From positions 139,154 through 203,153 of the forward strand of contig JADIIX010000022.1 of the NCBI GenBank assembly GCA_027604505.1: a DNA stretch of 64,000 nucleotides. The letters are read 5' to 3'. Position numbers and translations under genes: made by a program. Under the pieces are notes generated by a model, which was not told where the DNA came from, did not search any database, and was given only the letters and a program-made list of their open reading frames with translations. The stretch's first letter is position 1. Every line of letters starts with the position of its first letter. Source of the stretch: Gonapodya sp. JEL0774 (Eukaryota > Monoblepharomycota > Monoblepharidomycetes > Monoblepharidales > Gonapodyaceae). This document shows, in pieces, positions 1 through 11,739 of the stretch.

Positions 1-1481
1 ATGCCCGATCCCCAGCAGCCTGTCCACCCTACAGGTCGAAATGACCTTGACACTACTGTACAGCGAGCTACGGAATCACATCTGCGAGATAACGCTGGTG
101 AGTTGGAGCTCTTTGGAAGGAACGGCAGTCATACCCCAATGTTGATGTTCGGTCCCCCTTCTGTTCCATCAAACAACGCACGATGAAGCCGATATTATTC
201 GTGGAATAATATCAAGTTCGTCAAATGAGGTAGCTCCCGCTGCTCTTATCGCGAATCAAGCGGATAAGGTATCGGAGCTCGAGCTTGCACTGTTGGACGG
301 ACGACGAAGGGAGGAGTCCCTTATGCGGCATCTCGAAAAGTGAGTACGATGCTTGAATGTGGTTTTTGTGTTTTAGGTGCTAGATAAATGTCTCGGATCT
401 TGCGCCCAACTATTCGGGTGACATTTCATCATTCAATATCGCCATCTACTTTAGACTTCGGCAAGAGCTCAGTGACAAGACCGTGGAATGCACGACGCTT
501 CAAGCGCAGCTGAGCTCCGTGGCTGCCCAACAGGCGCGCAACCGTCACGAAATCGTCACCAAGACCGCAATGATGCTCGAATTACGGCAGCGGCTTCAAT
601 CTGATGCGGCTGATCATCAACGTGACCTCGAACGAGCAACCGAATGTGAAAAAGAAGCACGGAGGATTTCCGTTTTTTGTAGAGAACTCCTCGAAGCCAC
701 GAATGCCAGATTGGCATCGGAAGGTAATCTAAACGCAAACGCGAGTACAATGATGAACGAGGACTCGGATCCAGGTGAACAATTTGTTTCTCAAGGAATA
801 TCTTCTGTTCTCGGAGAATCCGTGCATATCGCAGAAACGGAAACAACACACCATCGTTCTGTACCAGCACCTGCGTCGTCAGGCTCGGCATCTCCCCAAC
901 CAGGTACAATCGAGGCAAGCGACAAATCTAGCAGCACATCGATTATCGTCGGGGTCTCCGTGCCGAGTACACCGTCCACTGAATCTGAAGTTCCTCCAAC
1001 CCCACCTCGCCGTGGCAACTTCTTCGCGTATCACTCTGGTGCAGCGGTTTTGGGCGTTGACATTGCATTTGGTTCCACGGCCACCACCTCTTTCGACAGC
1101 AACATGGACGACTACCCCATCGTGTTTGATTTCGACAAATACTCGCAGTCTCCCTTGAGAGATCCGGTTATGCAGCCCCAATGCTCACCATCGGCAGAAG
1201 AATAGGCGGAGTGGGGCCAGGCGCACGGTCATGAATGGGCAAGGCCGTCTGAATTAAGTGTGGGCTCCGTCCGGCACGTGACATACAGCGATGCACCCAA
1301 ATCATCGGAGTCACCAAAGGACGAGCTCGGACCGAGTTTAAAGCATGCATCACCGATTGCGGGACCGCTCAGGGTATCGCGCAGGTTGTCCGAAGCACAG
1401 AATGAGGGGAGTAGGTTGGGCTCACAACCCTTTCCGTCACCTGAAAGTCAGAGGAAGAGGAAAGACACAGGGAGGATGTAG
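1..1481 (+). pseudogene. Coiled-coil protein gene, left duplicate, 5'-truncated by window edge and interrupted by a nonsense codon
   Basis: Exons 1-97, 189-339 and 455 onward join in phase and match the intact gene at 3674-5496. The aligned protein runs from the third exon block through a coiled coil (about 500-700) into a Ser/Thr/Pro-rich tail with a PPTPPRRGN motif. At 1203-1205 the copy has TAG where the intact gene has TGG (Trp), after PSAEE. Homology continues in frame past this stop to a second TAG at 1479-1481, so about 90 C-terminal residues are cut off. A 60-base in-frame segment at about 775-835 corresponds to an intron of the sister gene and may be spliced here too. It could still make a shortened protein, so calling it a pseudogene is inference. 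Function is unknown. Confidence 0.7.
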
Positions 1482-1740
1482 AGTGCTGAGTGAAGTCCGT
1501 GGCAAAGGCTGGAGCAGTTTCACCTTGGAATAGCTCTGAACTTGCACTTGGTTGAGAACCATCCTCAAACAATTTCATGTTAAAATATTTTGTGTATTTA
1601 CTTCTCACAAATGCGCTGCTGAACGCCACGATACATCTCAGTTTCTGGAATTATTACCACAACACACACAACACAGCAATACGTCCCTGTGCCATCGCAA
1701 GGTACTGCTCGACGTGACCTGCTCAGCCACCACATTTGCA

Positions 1741-2425
1741 TTAGTATGAGAGAGGGGGATGATGTGGTCCCCTTTGATCTGTTTTGTGATGAGTGAGTGT
1801 GTGCGGGACTATGAGCGATACAAGCAGGGAAACACCCTCGAGCCATTCTCCTTTGAGACCAATATAAGTTTTTCGGAACGTGTCAACGTCGTGTGCGCAC
1901 GGAAAGATGACGGTGAGTTCGCGCATGTGGATGAAGTGCTTTGTTGTGCATGTGGGCGTGCGAAAAGAAGGTACAAGATGGAGGGAGGGAGAACTTTTGA
2001 TAAGCGGTGGTCGGCGACAGGTTCAAGGCCATGACTCTTGTGCGCCAGTACCAACGAAACGAGGTACAATCCCTACACGGTCTCTGCCCGTCCCACCACA
2101 CATACATGATCCACGCACCTGAGAGTTTGTCGGCCCCCGTCTAATACACTATGAGTTCCCTGGCGCTCCACCCCGGGCATGGGGGGTTCGCAGAACTTTT
2201 GGGGCACGGCGGATTCGCAGGAGGAGAAGTCGAGGTCGGTGTGGTTGCTGACGATTTTGACGAGTAAGATGCTGAGGACGTGGATCGGTGGGTTGGGGAA
2301 CGGAAAGATATGAGCAAACCAAACCGTGGTGTGGAAGTGACTACGACAGGCTGTACATACTCTTGAGGGGAATGTGCACAAGTAGTCGGTCGTCAGCGAC
2401 GACGGAGACGAACTGGTGTGCGCAC
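1741..2425 (-). pseudogene. Decayed duplicate of the PITH-domain gene
   Basis: On the minus strand this region matches exons 3 to 6 of the intact gene at 5741-7320. Recognisable pieces are a DLDFSSCES block (exon 4, about 2225-2260), a YIGLKGEW block (exon 5, about 1850-1880) and a remnant of exon 3 near 2385-2415. Exon 4 has a one-base length change relative to the intact copy, and reading in the original frame meets a TAG (plus-strand cta at 2141-2143). The intron between exons 3 and 4 is much shorter than in the intact copy. The His-rich N-terminal exons are not seen. The damage and the missing start make a working product unlikely. Confidence 0.7.
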
Positions 2426-3673
2426 GGACAAAACATGGAAAGAGGTGTCAGCCTGTCGGAAACCATGTGTTGCTCTGTCCACTGAATGGGATCTCGCCAC
2501 CCAGCCCCCCAATAAGGCTCACAGGGACACCCATAAAGTCATAATTAAGCGACGAACGCAAGGAGTCCATTTATGCGCGGCTAAATCGAGAACACTAGGA
2601 ACACTAACTCACTCAATGTATGTAGGCAGCACATATCAAGCCCTTTCATCCTAGCTCCAGCTCCTTCCATTCAGCAATCACCCCCCCAAAAATGCAAAAC
2701 ACAAACACGGTGAACGTTCGCAGCGCAGACCATAGCTGCGACGTTGCCCGGGGACCACCGCGGGGAGGTGTTCACTATCAGATCGCGGTATCGCACAATC
2801 GCGGTTTGTTTCGGGAAGCACACAGCCTGCGAAGCAACAAACACAAACCTCAATTCGGTTCCCATATCATGAAAACGTCAGAGGCTCGTATGGCAAATCT
2901 TCAGGCAAGTAACTGGAAGTGGAAGGCTCTGCCATCACAGAACTGAATTTGGCAAGCTTCTCGCACGCCAGCATCGAAGAACCGCCAAAATTTACGATAG
3001 AAGAGGCATCGATATATACTCTTTAATGATGACGTGCTGAAAAAGACACCCGCAAAGCCGGACAAACGCGACAGGCTGGTTGTTAGGTGGTCAAATGCAG
3101 AACAACCCACTCACTCCATATCCGTCCATGTGGCCCACCCGGAAAGTTGCACTTCGCACACAGCCTATACGCGCTCGACTTATAGCGTTCGGCATCCCCG
3201 TCCGACCGATTATCGAACACCCGCACCAAAGTCACGAAGAGCAATTTGGTCAGATATCGAGCTCAGCAGCAGTCGTTCAGAAACCCTCTTTTGCAGCGGC
3301 GAAAGCTGGATTGAAGGGTCCACCGTGGGCGTTCGCGTGAGATTATCCATTGAAGCAAACGAACTCTAATGCCCATTCGTGTCCCTCAGGCCCTTTTCCA
3401 ACTGCTGGCATTGCCCTCCAGTCTTCGCAAACCAACTGTTGCGGTAAATCTCGTTGAACTAACAGAGACGAGTACATATTGATTGAATACTTTGAACTGA
3501 GAAACATTCAGCAATAAGAGAAGAGTAGATTCACTATCTTATGAGCCAGGTACTCCTGATGTTCAAGATGGAAGCATCAAATTCAATTTGTGATACTGTC
3601 AGTTGATATCGCGGCATTCCTTCAAGCGCTCAACTGAAATCCCATTTCTGGGAATATTGCGCACTTGTATATC
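2426..3673. other. Intergenic stretch, no gene supported
   Basis: The segment lies between the decayed PITH copy and the intact coiled-coil gene. Open frames here are short, lack recognisable motifs and have no convincing splice partners. The last few hundred bases are probably promoter and leader for the gene starting at 3674. A small unrecognised gene cannot be excluded. Confidence 0.5.
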
Positions 3674-5496
3674 ATGTGCGGTGGATGTCACCAAGAAATC
3701 TCGTACTGGGAGGCAACCATGCCCGACGACTTTCCGAGCATGGCGTTCATTCCTGTCGCTACCGAAAGCATCGATCGTCAGCACGAGACATCTGAGTGTC
3801 ATGGTAAGTAACCTATCTTCGTGGTCCTGTGCATGAATACATTATACCTGACGGAAATCAACGTCGAGCTTAGAAACAACTACAGTCAGAAATAGATCGA
3901 ATCAGTATTTTGAGGAAAAGCGGAGGATGGCCAGACGTCGGCACGCCCCTGCATCAGTTGGCTGCGATGCAGCGGTTTCTCTCCGAAACTCCTTGCCGGA
4001 TCCCCTGCAGCCTGTTCATACTAAATCTCGAAATGACCTTGACACTACTGTACAGCGAGCTGTGGAATCATATCTGCGAGATAATGCTGGTGAGTTGGAA
4101 CTCTTTGGAAGGAACGGCATTCGTAACCCAATGCTTATCGTCGGTCCCCTTTCTGTTCCGACTGCCGCCAAACAACGCGCAATGAAGCCGATATTATTCG
4201 TGGAATAATATCAAGTTCGTCAAATGAGGTAGCTCCCGCTGCTCTTATCGCGAATCAAGCGGATAAGGTATCGGAGCTCGAGCTTGCACTGTTGGACGGA
4301 CGACGAAGGGAGGAGTCCCTTATGCGGCAGCTCGAAAAGTGAGTACGAAGCTTAATGTTTTCTCTATCTAATGGTGCCAGAAAATTGTCCTGGTCGTTGT
4401 GGGCTAATACTTCGGGTGACTCGCCATCAATTCCATTGTTCGGTCTGCCTCAGCCTCCGGCACGAGCTGAACCTTAAATGTACTGAGCGCGCAATCCTTC
4501 AAGCGCGACTGAGCTCTGCAGCTACTGAGCAGGAGCGCAGTCGTCACGAACTTACCGCCAAGACCGCGATAATTGAGGAACTCCAGGAGCGGTTGATATC
4601 AAGCTCAATCGACCGTCAGCGCAACGTCAAACGGGCTACCGAATGTGAAGAAGAGGGTCGTAGAATATCCCTGAGGTATAACAAACTCCTTGACGCCACG
4701 AATGCCAGAAGGGCACCGCGCACGCAGTTCCAAGCTGCCGCGAGTACAATTGTGGATGAGGACGCGGATCCCGGTGAGCAATTTGTTCCTCCTTGAGTCC
4801 CCCACCACTTGCCGTCATTCAGTGTTCGAAGCAGAAACGCAGATAACAAACACTCCTACTGTGCCAGCACCTGCGTCATCGAGCTTGGTGTCCCCGCAAC
4901 CAGGTTCAAGCGATACAAACGTCACATCTAATGGCACTTCGATTATCTTGGAAGCATCCGCACCGAGTACACCGTCCACTGAATCTGTAGTCCCGCCAAC
5001 CCCACCTCGCCGTGGTAATTCGGCGTATCACACTGGTGCAGCGTTTTTGAACGTTAGCATTGCATCTAATTCCATGGCCACCAACTCCTGCGCCACCAAC
5101 ATGCACGACTACCCCATCGTGTATGATTTCGACAACTACTCGCAGTCTTCCCTTAGAGATCCGGTTATGGAGCCCCAATGCTTACCATCGGCAGAAGAAT
5201 GGGCAGAGTGGGACCAGGCTCACGGACGGGAATGGGCAAAGCCGTCTGAATTAAGCGTGGGCTACCTCGGATACGTGCCATACAGTGATGCACCCAAGTC
5301 ACCGGAGTCATCCAAAGACGAGGTCGGACCGAGTTCAAAGCAGGCATCACCGATTGCGGGACCGTTGAGGGTATCGCGCAGGTTGTCCGAGGGAGAGAAC
5401 GAGAGAAGTGGGTTGCGCTCACAACCATATCCGTCACCTCAATGTCTGAGGAAGAGGAAAGACACGGGAAGGATGTCTTTTCTTGAAGAGTGCTAA
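3674..5496 (+). CDS. Coiled-coil protein of unknown function, intact duplicate
   Basis: Five exons join in phase: 3674-3803, 3874-4089, 4188-4338, 4454-4773 and 4823-5496 (the last acceptor could instead be at 4834/4835). They give about 496 residues. The start is the first ATG after an in-frame stop and the protein begins MCGGCHQE. Residues about 130-250 form a charged coiled coil. The C-terminal half is Ser/Thr/Pro-rich and disordered with the motif PPTPPRRGN, followed by an acidic/aromatic block (PIVYDFDNYSQ) and a basic end (RKRKDTGR). No family was recognised. The diverged sister at 1-1481 shares the intron positions. Presence of two copies and a low-complexity tail fit a fast-evolving, lineage-restricted family, which is inference. 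Confidence 0.75.
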
Positions 5497-6745
5497 TCGA
5501 AGTCCATGTGAGTTGTTGGAGCAGACTGGCACTGGAGCGCAGCGGGGTAGGTGCACTTGGGATGGGAGAGATGGTGGATGTTTGACAACCATGGTGTTTT
5601 GCAATTGACGTTGAAGTATTTTGTATATAATTTTTCATGCTCACAGTTTCAAGTGTGCTGGTGAACGCTATCAAACCTATAATGAATGTATATTGCCAAT
5701 ACAAACTCGACACGTCCCCTCAGTGCCTTCATCGCCGCATTCATAATATTGTACTCCCCAATCCCTGTTCTGCCTTCACTTTTGCGTGGTCTGCGGGGTT
5801 CGGTGAGAGTTCGTAGAGGGTGATGATGGGGTCCCGTTTAATCTGTGTCGTGATGGTGTCACGACGAGCTTTGAGTACCCGAATTCGGCATGGGTGCACG
5901 GCACGAGCGAAGACTAACCTCAAACCATTCCCCTTTGAGACCAATGTATGTTATCCGCAAGGTGTCGGCGTCGTGGGCCGACGGGAAGAAGAGGGTGAGG
6001 TGGCGGATGTTCTGCGCGAAGTGAGTGAATTGGTTCGTGGTGTGTGTACGTGCGGGGTGAAGGCGCGATATGGAGGCAGTGAGAGAGAGAGAGCAGTCAG
6101 TAGTCGTCGACACAATCATATCCTCGTGGTCGTGTACAACGGTAGCTCCACGACCGCAGCGGAATCCACACAAGGTTTCAGCACTTCCGCCTACACATAT
6201 CACAGCCCACGCACCTGAAACTTTGTCATCCTTGTTTGGCACTCTACGATATCCCGGACACTCCACTCTGGCCTGGGGAGTTCCCAGGACTGGTCGGGGA
6301 CGGTGGACTCGCAGGAGGAGAAGTCGAGGTCGGGGCGGTTGATGAAGCTGTGGAGAGTGGGGTGGTGATGATGTGGATGTGAGTGTCCCGGACCGGGGAA
6401 ACATGTGAGCGAACGGTGGTGGTGAGTTATGAAAAGTCTACAGTGAATCAGACCAAACTCCCACACAAATCCGACTCTCCCATGACATTGATTCAACCCA
6501 CACTTCTCACATGGGCAGTTGGGTCTTCCTTCCAGCGAGAACACTCTCCAGTTACCTCTCCACCTCCAACCCTTTGAAAACTTAGGCACTCAATCCCCAT
6601 ACACCCTCGAAACCCACGCGTTCATTTTCGCCGGCGCGTGATCTCCGGCACCTAAGACTGCTATGCTCTTGACTTTGACCGATCCGGTGAAGGGAATGTG
6701 GACGATGAGTTGGTCGTCGGCGTCGGAGGAGACAAACTGTTGTGG
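3991..6745. repeat. Right copy of the tandem segmental duplication
   Basis: This is the direct counterpart of 1-2425, shifted by about 4.0 kb. It contains most of the intact coiled-coil gene and the 3' two thirds of the intact PITH gene. Alignable landmarks are the intron starting with gtgagttgg (4090 here, 98 in the left copy) and the exon encoding YIGLKGEW (about 5930 here, 1860 in the left copy). Confidence 0.85.
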
Positions 6746-7320
6746 ACAGGGGGCGAAAAGGGTGAAAGAGTTGTCACCTCGTGGGTGACCTGTGGTGACT
6801 CCGGCGCCATTGCAGCTACATGGATGGAACACATAGCGCCAACCCTCCCACCCCATTCACCATCGCCACTCAAACTACAATTGGTATGTGGTTACTTACC
6901 TTTTCCGTGTCGAACCTCTGATCCCACGGCTTGAACACGGACTTGACGTCACTCGGAGGGGTAGCATCGGCATTAAGGGCCCTGACGTTGTCCACATCAA
7001 TGTGCTTGAACAGGGTCTGCTCATTTCCACGATCGGGACCGTCGTCGCCGTCGTGGTCGTGTCCGTGGCCGCCTGAGTGGGAGTGGCCACCGGCGTGGGA
7101 GTGGGAGTTGGAGTGGCTGGAAGAAGCTGTCAACTGTAACGAATCGCACAAGTACTGAGAGTGCTCCCCAAATAACCCATCTCCAGAGGTGAACCTCAAG
7201 GTCTTTTAATCCCGTAAATGGAAAGGTACACTATCCCTTCGTGAAACAGCTCAAAGAGCACAACCAGGTCGACGCTAACTTTGTAACCTCAACCTCCCTC
7301 AACAAAAGCGCTTACCCCAT
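5741..7320 (-). CDS. PITH domain-containing protein (PITHD1-like)
   Basis: Exons on the minus strand are 7320-7316 (ATGGG), 7116-6900, 6736-6618, 6347-6215, 6011-5919 and a last exon ending at the stop 5743-5741. All but the last acceptor (about 5850-5870) join in phase. The protein opens with a His/Gly-rich segment (repeated HSHxGGH, then GHGHDHDGDDG) like animal PITHD1. It continues with KPWDQRF, an SDADDQL/IPFTGSVK block, FINRPDLDFSSCES, YIGLKGEW and ends near ELSPNPADHAKV. These are the conserved blocks of the PITH (proteasome-interacting thioredoxin C-terminal) fold. In other organisms PITH proteins associate with the proteasome; that role here is by homology. The very short first exon is inferred from an in-phase donor and could be wrong. 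A broken duplicate lies at 1741-2425. Confidence 0.87.
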
Positions 7321-7728
7321 CCCTGAGCAAATTCTCAAAACGAAAACCTTGTCTCATTTTGTATGTGAAACCGGCAACCGGGACAAGCACTTCAACAACC
7401 GAGTCCAGTATTCGCAACTTGCACATCCATAATCTAGATAATGAACAAGTCCCCGACTGATTCGACTAACTCATGCTCCGCCGAGGTTTCTTATTTCCTT
7501 CAACTCACCTTCCGTGACCTCCGTGTGCTTCCTCCGAACAGGACATTCTGTGAGATTTCAACAGCCTGCTCACTGCGGTCGTCCGATCTGAGTGCCCACT
7601 GATATGTGAGTAATAAATTGTATACCTCGAATCAAGTACCGCGAACGGATCCTCGCACCGCCGTAGACTGAACACGTTTAAGCAGCATTCTGTCCGGATC
7701 CGTGGATTTATGGATCAGCGCGGCGTGG
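7321..7728. other. Divergent intergenic region (PITH gene / Sel1 gene)
   Basis: About 400 bases separate the proposed start codons of two genes that point away from each other, so this should hold both promoters. I saw no distinctive motif. The 5' end of the Sel1 gene is itself uncertain, so the true boundary could shift. Confidence 0.4.
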
Positions 7729-10700
7729 ATGTCCACCGCGATTCAAATGAAACTCGATGGATCACAATCGTATCGAGAAGAATTCAATGAAGATGAGAAA
7801 GAGACAGAGATTCGAGATGCGAATCGTAGTGGAGTCGACAGGAATAATCGGACAGTGAAGTGCGGGAATCCAAGTCCCCAAGGTGGTGGTGACATGGGAA
7901 GACCACCCACTCCACCGCCAAAGGAAGGACCCCTGCAGCTGCAGAAGCTCTTGCACCCGCACTGTCACAATCCTCTCAAGCACCACCCCTCGACTCACCA
8001 CCACCACCCACTTCTCCACCGCACCACACCCCGCGATGTCCGCACCTTGCTGCTCAGAATCTCAATCGCATGCCACACGGCTTCACCCCGCTTCAAAGAC
8101 GGCGAAAGATTGTGCACAAAAATAGACGATCTGAGGGACGCGTTTGCAATTAGAGAACATGAAATACAAGGTGTGGTTGGGACAGTGGCTGCAGGAGAAC
8201 CGGCGGGAAACGGAAGAGCAGAATCGCCCGGGTGAGTTCAGAAGACGCTTGACCGGGCACGGCGCATCCAGCATGCCGGCGCGAATTGTTGACTTGAGGA
8301 AAATCGCCGAGAACACAAAATGCTCGCACTGGACCTCTCTCCCGCAGCTCCTATTCGGTCGCACAAGACCCAATATCTCTAGCACACAAAAAATCTCTTG
8401 TGCCAAGCTGGCTGATGCGAATACTCCTGGAGAATCACGTGCGGGTATGAGTGACGTGACTCACATCAGCTCATCAAGACAGATGGTGGAGGCTCGGACA
8501 TAACCGATCGCGGCTTCTTTATCGGCGATGCAAATTCTATAATTGAGTTGTGTGGCAGCTTGGAGGAGCGACAGGAGAATGAACTCACGGGATCTGAAGT
8601 TTGGATGGGATTCGTCTTGGGATGCACGCTGCTCTAATGCGTTCTCGCTAGCTCATGCAGATGCCCTAAAGCGCGAGACCATAAGCTCAGACGTCCTTTT
8701 TCGGTTGCCTCCATATACGTGGTTCCATAAATCACCTTCCTTCTTTCTGATCCGTCCACATCCCAACCCACAATAGCTCCCGTCCCACCTCCCCATCTTC
8801 TCCATCCACAGCCGTCTACCCTTCTCCCTCCCGCTCCCGCTCCCCGTCTCCGTCACCATCGCGCTGCCGCGGACGTTCATCTCACGTACTGACCACACCA
8901 ACACCAGCGTCCCTCCAGGTTCAACGGTGCTTAGAACGCATGTACCAGGCTGGAATGGTTCTAGAAGCGAAGCTCGATCGGTGAGTTACGGGCTTCACAA
9001 GGATCGTGCACGTCGTACGTTACGTTGGAGGAGAAGCAGTGGATAGGAAAGGAACTGCTCGGTCTCTGGCTTGGTCTGAGATGGCACGTTCTGGATGCAG
9101 GCTGTTGATGGCGGCAATGAAATCGCCAATGCAAGCAATGGCTGACCTTGGTACATGACAACCAAAACTATTCAGTTAACCCCCGCCCTTCACCGTTTAG
9201 CATCTCCTCCTCGACCCTCTACGCCCTGTTTACACCCCCTTCAGTCCTCGAAAAGAAGTTGGACCGTCTCTTTTCCGAAGTGCACATGCAATGGTCGGAT
9301 CTTGTACGTTGAAACGAGTCACCTCTGTTAGGCTACACATTGTCCAACTGGCTTCCACACCTCACCAACCTCCTCTCCGCAACCCCCGTAGCTCCTCCAC
9401 CTCTCGCTTCACGCCACCCACACATCCCTCTCCACATCCACCTCCACGTCGCGCACACTTGCCCGTCTCGCCCTCGTCTCTGGCGTGCCGGACGTGGATC
9501 TTGACCTCGATTTGCGAGGCGACGAAGCAGATGTGGAGGTACTGGCCGCAAGGGCAGACGGTTGCTTTGATGGGAGAGGTGGGCAAGAGGTACGTATTGG
9601 GACTCACCGCTATCGTTCCCAACTCACAAACAAGTGGCTTCGGTCATCCGCAAACGCTTAACCATCTTTTCAATCCACACTACTCGCCCACCCGTCCCCT
9701 CGTCGCCCTCCCACATACATACACATGCTCTCTAGCCGGATTATCCGCACGCATTCCGCCTCTACTCAGCCGCCGCACGACTCGGCCACGCGCGGGCGGC
9801 GCATCAACTGGGCGTCATATACGAACAAGGGTACATTGAGGGGGGGACCGATATGGCCAAAGCAAGGTACTGGTACGGTGTTGCTGCGGGACAAGAGTAT
9901 GTGAGTGGGGTGTCCTGTGCGAGGTTTAGATGGGTGGTTGGAGACAAACGACAATTTTCATGGCGACGGACAATATAGGCTCCGTCGATGTACGCTCTCG
10001 CCATCCTCCTGGACCCACCCACAAATCCTCCAACCACTCAACTTGCCCCTTCACTGCACTGGCTTCTTCGCGCCGCCGCGCACCGCCATGCTCCGTCCAT
10101 GGTCCGTCTTGGCCTTTTACTTGAGTCTGGCAGGGGAGATTCGTCGGGCCGTGGTGAGCCCGACCCCACCCGAGCCGCGGAGTGGTACAAGCAGGCAGCG
10201 GATTCCGGGTCGGCGAAGGGTATGGCGTGTCTTGGTGCTCTATTTTACAAGTGTGATCCTGCATCGTCGAGCGGGTCGGGTGGGGACGCTGCCGAAGCTG
10301 CGGTGTGGTTCCGCAGGGGGGCGGAGTTGGGTGATGTGGACGCAATGAATGGGCTCGGCGTTTGTTACGAGCAGGGAAGAGGCGTGCCCAAGGATACGGT
10401 GGCAGCCAAGTATTGGTACAAGCGCTCGGGAGAGGGTGGGAGTGGCAGTGGATTGGGGAACTGGGGATGGATAGAGTTGTTGGAGGTGAGTTGAATTCTG
10501 GGGATTGTTGGGGTGACTGCATATGCATTGTGTTGCCAGCGCTTTGCTGATACAGTTCCGTTGTTTCTATGCGAGTAGAACAACTACGAAGAAGCAATAA
10601 GGTTGTTCACGCTGGCAGCCGCAAAGGACTGGTGAGTCTTGCAAGTATGTGCATATTGAACCCGCCAAATGAGAACTGATTACTATCTGCACCAACTGTT

Positions 10701-11562
10701 TCCCAGTGCCGTCGCCCATTTCCACCTGGCCACCCTCCACAACTCTGGCTGCCCCACTCTCTCCGGCCCCCTCATCCCCCGCAACCCAGCCACCGCCTTC
10801 CACCACCTCCGCCGCGCCGCACTCCTCGATCACCCCCCTGCCCATCTCCTGTGCGGTGACGCTTTGTGCCGGGGAGAAGGTGTGGCACCCGACTACGAGC
10901 GAGCATTCTATCACTACCAGCGAGCGGCAGAATTGGGAGAGGCCGAGGCGATGGTGAGGCTCGCTCAGGCGTGGGAGGTAGGTCTGGGGTGTGAGAAGAG
11001 CGGGAGGAGGGCCAAAGTTTGGTACGAAAGGGCGATTAGGGTAGGGAATGTGGAGGCTGGTTATCATTTGGGGGCGTTGCACGAAGTTGGGGAAGGGGTG
11101 AAGAGGAACCTCAGCAGAGCAATTGCGTGGTACACCGAGGTGAGCGTCGTGTCCAAAAGAATGTCATGAGCGTTGTTGATATTGAATCATCTCTTGGCCA
11201 CTCCGATCCAGGCCGCCCGCCGCGGATCTAGCGCGGCACGCGACAGACTCGATGAACTTCGTGATGTGGCGTTCGGGCCTAATCACGAACCTGCAGATAC
11301 GGACAACTGGGATATGGAGACGCAAACAGACGTATCGGAAATGTCGGAGAGGGTCGGTAGGACGGTGAAGCGGAAAAAGAAGCGAGTGGGAGTTAAAGCG
11401 TCCAACGGGTCGAGCCAGCAGACGGACACGTCGAAGGAAATATTTGCAACTGCCGAAGGCTCTGGGTTGCAGACAATCAGAGAGATGAGCAATGTGCCTG
11501 CGTTGCCGAACACGGATGATGTGGATGCGATGTTGGAATCAAATGATTGGGACATGGAGTGA
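7729..11562 (+). CDS. Sel1-like repeat protein
   Basis: Ten 3' exons join in phase: 8919-8980, 9201-9303, 9392-9589, 9736-9900, 9979-10485, 10579-10631, 10707-11139 and 11212-11562, preceded by about 8679-8721 and 8777-8883 as likely exons. Probable 5' exons are 7729-8231, 8348-8444 and 8479 to about 8620; the link between 8620 and 8680 is unresolved. From 9736 on the protein is a series of about eight Sel1/SLR units of roughly 36 residues with the usual A-x-WY-x-x-AA and G-x-CYEQGRGVPKD patterns. Sel1 arrays are alpha-helical scaffolds related to TPRs, found in ER quality control (Hrd3/Sel1L) and in chitin synthase activators (Skt5/Chs4). I see no signal peptide or membrane segment that would favour the ER type, and no CaaX end, so the partner is unknown. 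The tail after 11290 is acidic and low in complexity. Confidence 0.85.
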
Positions 11563-11739
11563 AGCTTCTATGTCGGCTGGGCATAATTCTAGCAATTTTC
11601 GTAATGTTTTCGTGGTATTGTCTGGTATCATTGAATTCGTTTTGCCGTGGGCTACACTTTTGTAAATGCGACAGTGCTAACCCAGAAGGAATGGTTCAAA
11701 TCAGCAAACTGATGCGAAAATAGAACCCGCGCGCATGAT

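Larger units (their letters stand above)
1..2425. repeat. Left copy of a tandem segmental duplication
   Basis: This stretch and 3991-6745 are diverged direct copies about 4.0 kb apart. Both carry the same gene order: a coiled-coil gene on + followed by a convergent PITH-domain gene on -. Exons, splice sites and even intron sequence can be aligned, for example the intron beginning at 98 with the one at 4090. The left copy is the decayed one: its coiled-coil gene has a nonsense codon and its PITH gene has lost its 5' part and has a frameshift. The left end of the copy lies outside the window. Confidence 0.85.
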
